From: Bacteroidia bacterium
GTDB taxonomy: Bacteria; Bacteroidota; Bacteroidia; NS11-12g; UBA955
Direction: 5' to 3'
DNA length: 5,220 nt
Assembly (NCBI GenBank): GCA_023258655.1
Contig: JALQWO010000120.1
Coordinates: 1-5,220 of the forward strand
The position numbers and the translations under genes are program-made. Positions 1-5,220 of this stretch are shown here, one piece after another. The notes below the pieces were generated by a model that was given only the letters and a program-made list of their open reading frames with translations, was not told where the DNA came from and ran no database searches. Position 1 is the stretch's first letter; each line of letters starts with the position of its first letter.

Positions 1-498
1 AACATCCAACGCCAACAACGGACCTACCACTGTTCCAACGGCAGCGCCTCCCAGGGCAAAATTCCAAACAACCTTTGAATTTGTCAGTCCTTTAGAGAGA
101 ACCCATATCACGCGATACGGATAGTATCTCACCTTGTGTTTTCTGTGCTTATAAAGAAAAATCCCAGAATCACATATCGCTATGAGACGTCCATCGTATT
201 TATCTTGGCTGTATTTATCGCCATTCAACCTTTTCATGTGGACGATAACCGAATAATTGTGGAGGTATTTCACTTTCTCATCGGAAATGCGATAAGGGAA
301 TTCCACAATGTCTCGGTATTGGGTTACCGCCATCAAATATTCTTGGGTAAGACCAGATGATGGTTTTGGTAAAAAAGTGTCTACGGTTTCATTCCTATCA
401 CCATGAATCATGTATCCCTTTGCGATGTGATTTCCCTTGGCCAAATGGGATACACAAAACGAAGCGAATAGGACAACGCTGTATAAAACGGATTTCAC
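1..498 (-). CDS. Exported protein of unknown function, GTG start, cut by left window edge
   Basis: Translating the minus strand from 498 gives 166 uninterrupted codons up to the window edge, so the C-terminus is missing. I start it at GTG 498-496: an in-frame TAA lies just upstream at 510-508, and no in-frame ATG occurs before residue 30. The first 22 residues look like a signal peptide (Lys2, hydrophobic VLYSVVLFASFCV, then a polar HLAKGN). A mature part rich in Tyr, Lys and Arg follows, roughly residues 23-140. A Gly/Ala/Val-rich hydrophobic stretch (about 144-164, containing ALGGAAVGTVVG) could be a membrane segment or a glycine-zipper-like helix. I do not recognise the family. The early GYMIHGDRNETVDTF loosely recalls the GYI...GDT...G.I opening of some Bacteroidota exported proteins, but that is weak. 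The continuous frame and sensible protein make the coding call strong; function is unknown. It is divergent from the gene at 669. Confidence 0.8.
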   Translation of the reverse strand, partial: MKSVLYSVVLFASFCVSHLAKGNHIAKGYMIHGDRNETVDTFLPKPSSGLTQEYLMAVTQYRDIVEFPYRISDEKVKYLHNYSVIVHMKRLNGDKYSQDKYDGRLIAICDSGIFLYKHRKHKVRYYPYRVIWVLSKGLTNSKVVWNFALGGAAVGTVVGPLLALDV

Positions 499-503
499 CT
501 CGG

Positions 504-510
504 CAAATTA
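504..510 (-). promoter_or_regulatory. Possible degenerate -7 box before the GTG-start gene
   Basis: On the minus strand TAATTTG sits 5 nt before the GTG at 498. It is one base short of the Bacteroidota -7 consensus TAnnTTTG, but its placement matches the boxes before the other genes here. No convincing -33 TTG was found. Weak on its own; supported only by the repeated arrangement. Confidence 0.3.
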
Positions 511-530
511 CCGCGGAGGGTTCGAAGATG

Positions 531-580
531 AGTTGCAAAAATCGCAACTGCCCAAACTATTTTTTGCAAAAATCGCAACT
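531..580. repeat. Pair of 17-bp direct repeats with internal dyad (possible operator)
   Basis: TTGCAAAAATCGCAACT occurs at 533-549 and again, identically, at 564-580, a 31-bp period (about three helical turns). The first copy lies in a perfect 6-bp inverted repeat: AGTTGC (531-536) and GCAACT (544-549) around a 7-base AAAAATC centre. The second copy keeps only four pairs (TTGC/GCAA) because the flanking bases differ. The pair lies in the 170-bp region between divergent genes (starts at 498 and 669), where an operator would be expected. Repetition and symmetry are seen directly; a regulatory role is inferred. A chance or decaying repeat is possible. Confidence 0.5.
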
Positions 581-653
581 ACAAAAAGCCGCTGGCTGAC
601 ATCAATCATGAAACAGATTGAGCAACATCATTTCATCAAGGGCATTGAAACGA

Positions 654-661
654 GAATTTTG
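654..661 (+). promoter_or_regulatory. Possible -7 box (GAATTTTG) before the coiled-coil gene
   Basis: GAATTTTG matches TAnnTTTG except for the first base, and lies 7 nt before ATG 669, the same distance as the perfect box before the SPFH gene. No -33 element is evident at the usual 19-21 bp. Low confidence. Confidence 0.3.
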
Positions 662-668
662 AATTGTT

Positions 669-1061
669 ATGGAAACCAAAGTAGCCCAAAAATACCTGCA
701 TGAATTGCACGCAGAGCACAATCAATTTTTATCTGAGTTGGCCTTGGCAAAGGATGAAATCAAATCGTACCAAAACCGCCTATCCGAGGTAGTTTCAGCC
801 AACACCGGCCTTGAAGTATTGGCCCAAGTTGAACACTTTCAAAACCAATTCATTCGCCACAAAGAAGTCATCGACGAGCTCAACGCCCAAATTCACCACT
901 GCGAAAAGGACATCGCCGAAATGGCACAATCCAACAATGTAGCCACCGACCACCGCAAAGCAGACGACCATACCGAATTGCGCGATGGCATGGATCAATT
1001 TAAAAAGATCTTCGGCGAATTGCGCATGGAATACCTAAAATTCTTGGCTAAGACATTTTAA
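669..1061 (+). CDS. Small coiled-coil protein of unknown function
   Basis: A 130-residue, highly charged, almost wholly helical protein. It has no signal peptide or membrane segment, so it is probably cytoplasmic. Heptad-like spacing of Leu, Ile, Val and Phe runs through about residues 5-50 and 52-90, with a polar linker (about 90-102) and a last helix (105-128) ending KFLAKTF. The central VEHFQNQFI (54-62) resembles a motif I recall from short Bacteroidota hypothetical proteins; no function is known to me. ATG 669 is secure because an in-frame TGA lies at 660-662. The SPFH gene begins 28 bp after its stop on the same strand, so the two may be co-transcribed, although the SPFH gene has its own -7 box. 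A structural or adaptor role is possible, but nothing in the sequence specifies it. Confidence 0.8.
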   Translation: METKVAQKYLHELHAEHNQFLSELALAKDEIKSYQNRLSEVVSANTGLEVLAQVEHFQNQFIRHKEVIDELNAQIHHCEKDIAEMAQSNNVATDHRKADDHTELRDGMDQFKKIFGELRMEYLKFLAKTF

Positions 1062-1074
1062 GGGAACACTTGTG

Positions 1075-1082
1075 TATCTTTG
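1075..1082 (+). promoter_or_regulatory. -7 promoter element TATCTTTG of the SPFH gene
   Basis: TATCTTTG is a perfect match to the Bacteroidota -7 consensus TAnnTTTG and ends 7 nt before ATG 1090. Transcription would be expected to start about 4-7 nt after the box, at or just before the start codon. A -33 TTG at the normal spacing is absent; the nearest, at 1044-1046, is 28 bp away. Confidence 0.55.
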
Positions 1083-1089
1083 ATACGCT

Positions 1090-2046
1090 ATGTTCATCAA
1101 TTACATCTTTTTGGGTCTCGCCGTATTGGTGGTAATCTCCTCCATCATGACGGTCCAACAGGGCAATGTGGCCATCCTTACCATGTTTGGCAAATACCGC
1201 AGGATCCTATACCCTGGCTTAAACTTCCGCATCCCCTTGCTCGAAGTGGTCTATCGCAAAGTGTCCATTCAGAACCGAAGCATAGAATTGGATTTCCAGG
1301 CCATCACCCAGGACCAAGCCAATGTATATTTCAAAGCGATGTTGCTCTATTCTGTGTTTGACAATCGCGAGGAAACGCTGAAAAACGTGGCCTTTAAATT
1401 CGTAAACGACCGTGATTTTATGACGGCCTTGATCCGTACCATTGAGGGTTCGATTCGCGGATTTGTTGCCACCAAGCGTCAAGCCGAAATCCTCGCATTG
1501 AGAAAAGAAATCGTAGAATCTGTGAAAGAGGGCATCGACTCAGTATTGGAGTCGTGGGGATATCACCTCATTGATTTGCAACTCAACGACATCACCTTCG
1601 ACGATGTCATCACCAAAAGCATGGCCCAGGTGGTTGCCTCATCCAACTTGAAAGCCGCCGCTGAAAATGAAGGTCAGGCCTTGTTGATCACCAAAACCAA
1701 AGCCGCTGAAGCCGAGGGTAATGCCATTAAAATTTCTGCGGAAGCTGAAAAAATCGCGGCTCAACTGCGCGGAGAGGGTATCGCCTTGTTCCGAAAAGAG
1801 GTGGCCAAAGGGATGTCAGATGCGGCCATCGAGATGAAAGAAGCCGACCTTGACTCATCCTTTTTGTTGTTTAGCATGTGGACGGAAGCGATCAAGAATT
1901 TTGCTTCCGACGGCAAAGGCAACGTAATTTTCCTCGACGGTTCCACCGATGGCATGAACAAAACGCTCAAGGAAATGATGGCCATGAACCAAATACAAGG
2001 CAACACGACCACCACCGCCAAGAGCACCAAGAAACCCACGGCCTAA
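1090..2046 (+). CDS. SPFH/Band 7 (prohibitin-stomatin-like) membrane protein
   Basis: A 318-residue protein with the standard SPFH layout. Residues 1-20 are a hydrophobic N-terminal anchor. A Band 7 domain follows, about 21-190, with QQGNVAILTMFGKY, the hallmark YPGLNFRIPL (41-50), and the RTIEGSIRGFVA and GYHLIDLQLNDITF segments typical of HflC- and HIR-like members. An Ala/Glu/Lys-rich coiled coil spans about 178-240 (AAEAEGNAIKISAEAEKIAAQ), and the tail is Thr/Lys-rich (305-318). Family members oligomerise through the coiled coil into membrane-bound rings or cages linked to membrane microdomains or protease control. That role is family knowledge, not shown here. No partner protease (FtsH or HtpX) or NfeD protein is in the window, so I give no gene symbol. 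The start at 1090 fits the -7 box at 1075-1082 and the anchor helix. The stop overlaps the convergent gene by 4 bp. Confidence 0.93.
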   Translation: MFINYIFLGLAVLVVISSIMTVQQGNVAILTMFGKYRRILYPGLNFRIPLLEVVYRKVSIQNRSIELDFQAITQDQANVYFKAMLLYSVFDNREETLKNVAFKFVNDRDFMTALIRTIEGSIRGFVATKRQAEILALRKEIVESVKEGIDSVLESWGYHLIDLQLNDITFDDVITKSMAQVVASSNLKAAAENEGQALLITKTKAAEAEGNAIKISAEAEKIAAQLRGEGIALFRKEVAKGMSDAAIEMKEADLDSSFLLFSMWTEAIKNFASDGKGNVIFLDGSTDGMNKTLKEMMAMNQIQGNTTTTAKSTKKPTA

Positions 2047-2921
2047 CCTTGAGGCTTTTCGTATTCGTAGGGCACCACACACTCGCCCATGATGCGAACA
2101 TCTTGAATTTTTTCCTCCGGTATTGGCTCTGCGGGCTTGGTCTTTTTAGGAAGTGCCACTTTCCCTTTGATGTATTTTGGAGGCTGAGACCTTGGATCTG
2201 CTTTTGGCTTCCCCACCTGAGAGGTATCCACGGCGTTCGCCGGCGTTAAGGCATGCTCATAGGGCCCGGTCATATACTGTGAAGGATCCCATTTTGGGGG
2301 TCGTTTTGGCTGATGCACCACCGGCTTTCCCATTATAACTTCTTCGGTTTCGTCGGGTTCAATGTAAGCAACGGTGTCGCCCATCAATTCCACCACCTGC
2401 ACCCCCTGTTTCGAGTTTCCTTTTTGGGATTCAATCTTCTCGGGGTTTGTTTCCTCCATGTTTGTACTCTCCGCCTTTATTTTCTCCGAACTTTCTTCCA
2501 CGGGCGATGCTTGATGGGATGAATCTTTCACGATGGCGTTGCCTTGCACTTGTCCTGTTACCGCAGATTCACCGCAGGACGACAACCCCACACCCAAGAC
2601 TACCACCAGCAAATAGGCAAAATGCAACAGTTGTTTGCTGGGTTGAAAGTTGTGATTGAAATCCCTTCGGCCATAGTTACTATGATTGCTAAACTGTTTG
2701 GTGCCTTCCACACTGGGCGATAATTGCTCCGATGTAAATCTGCCGCAAACTTTTTCGGTTCTGGGTTGAGAAAAGTACTGTAGAATTTCTGCATCGCTCA
2801 TTCGACTAAAATCGATGACGGTTTTCTCGCAGGCCGAACAAAATCTCCCTTGGGCTTCTGGGGTCATCCCCTGCCAATCTTCGTGGCATGGATTCTCAAT
2901 GGAAATGCGCATTTTTTTCAT
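2043..2921 (-). CDS. Bacteroidota Cys-motif protein with one membrane segment and internal lipobox-like site
   Basis: I start this 292-residue protein at ATG 2921-2919; ATG 2912-2910 (MRISIENPCHEDW) is an equally plausible start. Longer readings back to a TTG at 2996 add nothing family-like. The N-terminal domain (about 5-62) has Cys12-His13, Cys28-x2-Cys31 and Cys59 within PCHEDW, GRFCSACEKTVIDFS and VCGRF. I recognise this pattern from Bacteroidota hypothetical proteins; four Cys and a His suggest metal binding. After a polar linker, residues 98-113 form one membrane segment, immediately followed by LSSC (113-116), which fits a lipobox although it is far from the N-terminus. The rest is a Glu/Lys/Ser/Pro-rich low-complexity region holding three similar short motifs: VELMGDTVAYIEP (177-189), EVIMGKPVV (194-202) and VRIMGECVVPYEY (275-287). 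Likely topology is Cys domain inside, tail outside. Function unknown. It converges on and overlaps the SPFH gene end by 4 bp. Confidence 0.85.
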   Translation of the reverse strand: MKKMRISIENPCHEDWQGMTPEAQGRFCSACEKTVIDFSRMSDAEILQYFSQPRTEKVCGRFTSEQLSPSVEGTKQFSNHSNYGRRDFNHNFQPSKQLLHFAYLLVVVLGVGLSSCGESAVTGQVQGNAIVKDSSHQASPVEESSEKIKAESTNMEETNPEKIESQKGNSKQGVQVVELMGDTVAYIEPDETEEVIMGKPVVHQPKRPPKWDPSQYMTGPYEHALTPANAVDTSQVGKPKADPRSQPPKYIKGKVALPKKTKPAEPIPEEKIQDVRIMGECVVPYEYEKPQG

Positions 2922-2962
2922 GGCTTTTTGGTTTTTTTCGGGGCTTAATACGCCAACGATGA

Positions 2963-2970
2963 AAAAGGTA
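2963..2970 (-). promoter_or_regulatory. Tentative -7 box (TACCTTTT) for the Cys-motif gene
   Basis: On the minus strand TACCTTTT differs from TAnnTTTG only at the last base and lies 41 nt before ATG 2921. A TTTG farther upstream is 23 bp away, slightly beyond the usual 19-21. Unlike the other genes here it would give a leader of about 35 nt. Weak. Confidence 0.2.
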
Positions 2971-3037
2971 AACACGGAATGAGATAAAAATGACAAAAAC
3001 TTCGACAGTCGTAAAAACCCCGAAGCACGAGCCTTGT

Positions 3038-3045
3038 TACCTTTG
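3038..3045 (+). promoter_or_regulatory. -7 promoter element TACCTTTG of the DUF3050 gene
   Basis: TACCTTTG fits TAnnTTTG exactly and ends 4 nt before ATG 3050. It argues for that start over the in-frame ATG at 2990, which would lie upstream of the promoter. No -33 TTG was found at normal spacing. Confidence 0.5.
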
Positions 3046-3049
3046 CACT

Positions 3050-3829
3050 ATGTCATCTCCAGCAGCGACGAACACCCATTTAGCCAATCTTCAAGCCAAC
3101 ATCCAGGACCTGAGAACCCAGTTGGCCAACCACCCTCTTTACAGCAAAATCAATAGCCAACAAAAGCTCCAATTGTTCATGGAGCATCATGTGTATGCCG
3201 TTTGGGATTTCATGTCGCTCCTGAAATATCTCCAACACCACCTCACCTGTACCCAAGCCCCTTGGGTGCCCAAAAGCACGGCTGAATTGCGTTTTTTCAT
3301 CAACGAAATCGTCTTGGGCGAAGAGAGCGATGAAGATCCAACGGGCGGCCATATCAGCCACTTTGAATTGTACAAGCGAGCCATGCACGAAGCGGGCGCA
3401 TCTCATGCGAGCATCGACAAAGTGGTTGCTGCTTTGCAACAATCGCACACCGTAGCCGAAGCGCTGAATCATGCCCAAGCACCCGGTCCTGCCGCAAAAT
3501 TTGTTTCAAGCACCTTTGAGATCATCGGTCGCGACCGCTTGCACGAAGTGGCGGCTGCCTTTGCATTCGGTCGTGAAGACCTCATCCCCGATATGTTTTT
3601 GGCCATGGTCAAAGAACTCAATGCAAACGACCAACAGTTCAACACCTTCATTTACTACCTGGAAAGACACATCGAACTCGATGGCGATCATCATGCCGGA
3701 CTTTCCGCCCTGCTGCTGAGCCATGTTTGTGGAGATGATGCGCAGAAATGGTCCGAAGCCACAGCCACCGCACAAGAAGCCCTGCGTGCCCGCATTGCTC
3801 TTTGGGATGGCATCGCGGCACAATTGTAA
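3050..3829 (+). CDS. DUF3050 protein, probable heme-oxygenase-fold (diiron-type) enzyme
   Basis: A 259-residue, mostly helical soluble protein with no signal peptide. I recognise the DUF3050 family from LFMEHHVYAVWDFMSLLKYLQ (42-62, key residues E45, H46, H47), INEIVLGEESDEDPTGGHISHFELY (84-108), the AFGREDLIPDMF segment (172-183) and YLERHIELDGDHH (203-215). DUF3050 belongs to the heme-oxygenase-like superfamily. H207-x3-D211-x2-H214, together with E45, E91 or E92, and H101 or H104, resembles the ligand spacing of heme-oxygenase-like diiron oxygenases; this is my inference, and the substrate is unknown. Start choice: ATG 3050 has a perfect -7 box 4 nt upstream and begins close to the first conserved helix. 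An extension to ATG 2990 adds 20 residues (MTKTSTVV...) with no family resemblance. It is divergent from the Cys-motif gene (128 bp between starts), and the GH37 gene follows 42 bp downstream. Confidence 0.9.
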   Translation: MSSPAATNTHLANLQANIQDLRTQLANHPLYSKINSQQKLQLFMEHHVYAVWDFMSLLKYLQHHLTCTQAPWVPKSTAELRFFINEIVLGEESDEDPTGGHISHFELYKRAMHEAGASHASIDKVVAALQQSHTVAEALNHAQAPGPAAKFVSSTFEIIGRDRLHEVAAAFAFGREDLIPDMFLAMVKELNANDQQFNTFIYYLERHIELDGDHHAGLSALLLSHVCGDDAQKWSEATATAQEALRARIALWDGIAAQL

Positions 3830-3844
3830 TCGCTCCGCGAAAAA

Positions 3845-3866
3845 GCGGTAGAACCCGCGTATTTTT
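3845..3866 (+). terminator. Weak hairpin plus T-run after the DUF3050 gene
   Basis: GCGG (3845-3848) can pair with CCGC (3855-3858) around a 6-base loop, and a T-rich GTATTTTT follows. The stem is only 4 bp. CCGC at 3835-3838 could pair with the same GCGG instead. It overlaps the -7 box of the next gene, so it may be coincidence. Confidence 0.2.
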
Positions 3867-3867
3867 G
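3860..3867 (+). promoter_or_regulatory. -7 promoter element TATTTTTG of the GH37 gene
   Basis: TATTTTTG matches TAnnTTTG and ends 4 nt before ATG 3872. Transcription would begin at about that codon, giving a leaderless message from 3872 or a leader of about 35 nt if ATG 3908 is used. No -33 TTG lies at the usual distance. Confidence 0.5.
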
Positions 3868-3871
3868 ACCC

Positions 3872-5220
3872 ATGCAAGGGGCCAAAGGCATTTTCTTCCT
3901 CGGAACTATGGCTATTAAAACAGCCCTGTTACCCCTATTCCTGGGTGCAAGCAGCGGCATCGCCCAATACTTGAGCGACACCCACATCAACGCCACCATA
4001 CCGCAATTCACCCCACTCACCTACTACAGCCACCAATGGAGAAACAGCCTACGCGCACTCAACCACGATTCTGCGGACCTCATCGGACTGCCATTCCCCT
4101 ACGCAACGCCCACCCTCAAAGGCAATCAACTGTTTCAGGAAATGTATTACTGGGACAGCTATTTTATCAACCGGGGCCTGCTAGCCTATGGCACCCACCC
4201 CCAACGAACTGGAGAATCCACAGCCGATGAACTGGCCGCCGTACAACAAGCCATCCACAACGTCAATAACCTCTTGTTTCTGGTTAAAAAACTGGGCTTT
4301 GTCCCCAACGCCAACCGATATTCCATGACCAATCGCAGTCAGCCACCGCTGTTGGGTGCGATGGTTGCTGATATTTATCGTGCCACCCGCGATACCGCCT
4401 GGTTGCGACAAGCCCTCCCCCTACTGGAAAAAGAACACGATTGGTGGATGCAAGCGCGTTCCCTCGGACTCAGCCAACGAGAGCAAACCATAGCCCCAAA
4501 TGCGCTAGCCTACAATCATTACGGACACAATGCCTCCAATGCCTTTCTCCTGCGTTTTGGACGATTTCTTTCAGGTCGATTGGATGAAGGCTTCGACTCC
4601 TTACTGCGAAGAGAAAACCAAGACAGCCTTTTTTACCCGCCGAAACGGGTGTTCCTGCCTCAAAACAAGGCAAAGGCATCCAACTGCTTGGACACCTCTT
4701 GGCCGAGGCAGAAAGTGGCTGGGATTTCACCCCGCGTTTCAATGCGCGATGTCAAAACATGGCCGCCCTCGACCTCAACTGCCTACTTTACATCACCGAA
4801 AACACCCTGTTTGAAGGGTACAAATCCTTGCGAAACCCTCAAAAAGTCAAGTATTGGAAGTCCGTAGCAAAGAAACGTAAAGAATTGATTAACAACCTCT
4901 TCTACGACAAACATACTGGATGGTATTGGGATTATGACATCGCATTGGGCAAAATCAGCAACGTCAACAGTGCCGCCCAGTTCATGCCGTATTTCGCCAA
5001 CATCGCACCGCACAATCGCAAGCATGCCAAAGCGCTCTTATCACTGAGCGAATTGTTTATTGGCAGGTATGGTGTTCACCCTTGCCTTCCGGTCTTGGCA
5101 TATTCAATCCAACAGTCCCAAAACCGAGTTTGGTGGTCCACCCAGTGGAACAGTCCCAATGCTTGGCCTCCCCTCACCCATTTCGTTGCCCAAGGCCTTT
5201 TGCAATATTCTGATCAACCA
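3872..5220 (+). CDS. Secreted trehalase-family (GH37) glycosidase, frameshifted, cut by right edge
   Basis: GH37 enzymes hydrolyse alpha,alpha-trehalose to glucose. Residues 1-31 form a signal peptide (IKTALLPLFLGASSGIAQ), suggesting a periplasmic or exported enzyme; ATG 3908 is an alternative start that keeps it. FQEMYYWDSYF (88-98) matches family signature 1 after its PGGRF part. GFVPNANRYSMTNRSQPP matches the conserved N.NR...SRSQPP segment. Beyond about 4635 homology continues in the -1 frame: AEAESGWDFTPRF, whose Asp (codon 4723-4725) aligns with the GH37 catalytic acid; then ALDLNCLLY; then QWNSPNAWPP (5143-5172), close to signature 2, QWDxPxGWxP. The original frame continues to a stop at 4865-4867 with no family-like sequence after the shift. 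Oddities: PGGR is replaced by KGNQL, the RPES/ED segment before the catalytic acid is not recognisable, and QWD is QWN. The region with the catalytic base lies beyond the window. It is a trehalase-family member; trehalose as substrate is uncertain. It could be a pseudogene or carry a one-base sequence error. Confidence 0.85.
4629..4634 (+). other. Apparent frameshift site (T6 run) in the GH37 gene
   Basis: The GH37 frame changes by -1 between about 4588 (just after an in-frame TGA at 4585-4587 in the downstream frame) and about 4640. The run of six T here is the simplest site. One extra T would join ...NQDSLF to LPAETGVPASKQGKG and on into AEAESGWDF. Cause may be a one-base deletion, a homopolymer sequencing or assembly error, or, less likely, programmed slippage; no canonical X-XXY-YYZ heptamer lies in frame. 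Confidence 0.7.

Noticed and set aside
533..580. CRISPR-like array from the two 17-bp repeats
   Set aside because: Only two copies, repeats too short, a 14-bp gap, and no cas genes nearby.
136..599. Plus-strand reading frames across the left part of the window
   Set aside because: They lie opposite or overlapping the minus-strand gene 1-498, which has a signal peptide and sensible composition, whereas these proteins look random.
437..703. Plus-strand frame running into the coiled-coil gene, including an internal ATG at 608
   Set aside because: It passes through the intergenic repeats, overlaps the start of the well-supported gene at 669, and has no coherent protein features.
2922..2996. N-terminal extension of the Cys-motif protein to a TTG at 2996
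   Set aside because: The family begins just before PCHEDW, the extension has no family resemblance, and a good ATG exists at 2921.
2990..3049. Start of the DUF3050 protein at ATG 2990
   Set aside because: A perfect -7 box lies between this ATG and ATG 3050, and the extra 20 residues look non-conserved.
4624..4636. Programmed -1 ribosomal frameshifting in the GH37 gene
   Set aside because: In the reading frame the codons are CTT TTT TAC, which do not form a standard slippery heptamer, and no downstream stimulatory hairpin is obvious. A T-run indel is simpler.
4530..4814. Separate small gene in the third plus frame over the frameshift region
   Set aside because: It is a shadow of the GH37 gene; its sequence does not resemble the family, and the -1 frame accounts for the homology downstream.

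Overview
The window looks like a chromosomal stretch from a member of the Bacteroidota. Three start codons are closely preceded by the TAnnTTTG -7 promoter element of that phylum, and Shine-Dalgarno sites are not evident. One protein opens with a PCHEDW...GRFCSAC...DFS...VCGRF pattern that I know only from Bacteroidota hypothetical proteins. The lineage within the phylum cannot be fixed from this sequence.

Layout: (1) Bases 1-498, minus strand: 5' part of an exported protein of unknown function. It starts at GTG and runs off the left edge; plus-strand reading frames over it are shadows. (2) Bases 499-668: divergent intergenic region with two copies of a 17-bp repeat carrying a dyad. (3) Bases 669-1061, plus: small coiled-coil protein, followed 28 bp later by an SPFH/Band 7 membrane protein (1090-2046, plus), possibly one transcription unit. 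(4) Bases 2043-2921, minus: Cys-motif protein with one membrane segment ending in an internal lipobox-like sequence. Its stop overlaps the SPFH stop by 4 bp. (5) Bases 3050-3829, plus: DUF3050 protein, a likely heme-oxygenase-fold diiron enzyme. (6) Base 3872 to the right edge, plus: secreted trehalase-family (GH37) glycosidase, interrupted by an apparent frameshift near a T6 run at 4629-4634 and cut by the window end.

The genes do not form an obvious pathway. The window appears to be housekeeping or accessory chromosome rather than a mobile element or defence island: I see no transposase, integrase, CRISPR array, tRNA or rRNA. The points most worth a second look are the divergent and frameshifted GH37 protein, the putative metal-ligand pattern in the DUF3050 protein, the cytosolic Cys-domain/TM/lipobox architecture, the intergenic repeat pair, and the recurrent placement of -7 boxes 4-7 nt from start codons, which implies leaderless or nearly leaderless mRNAs.
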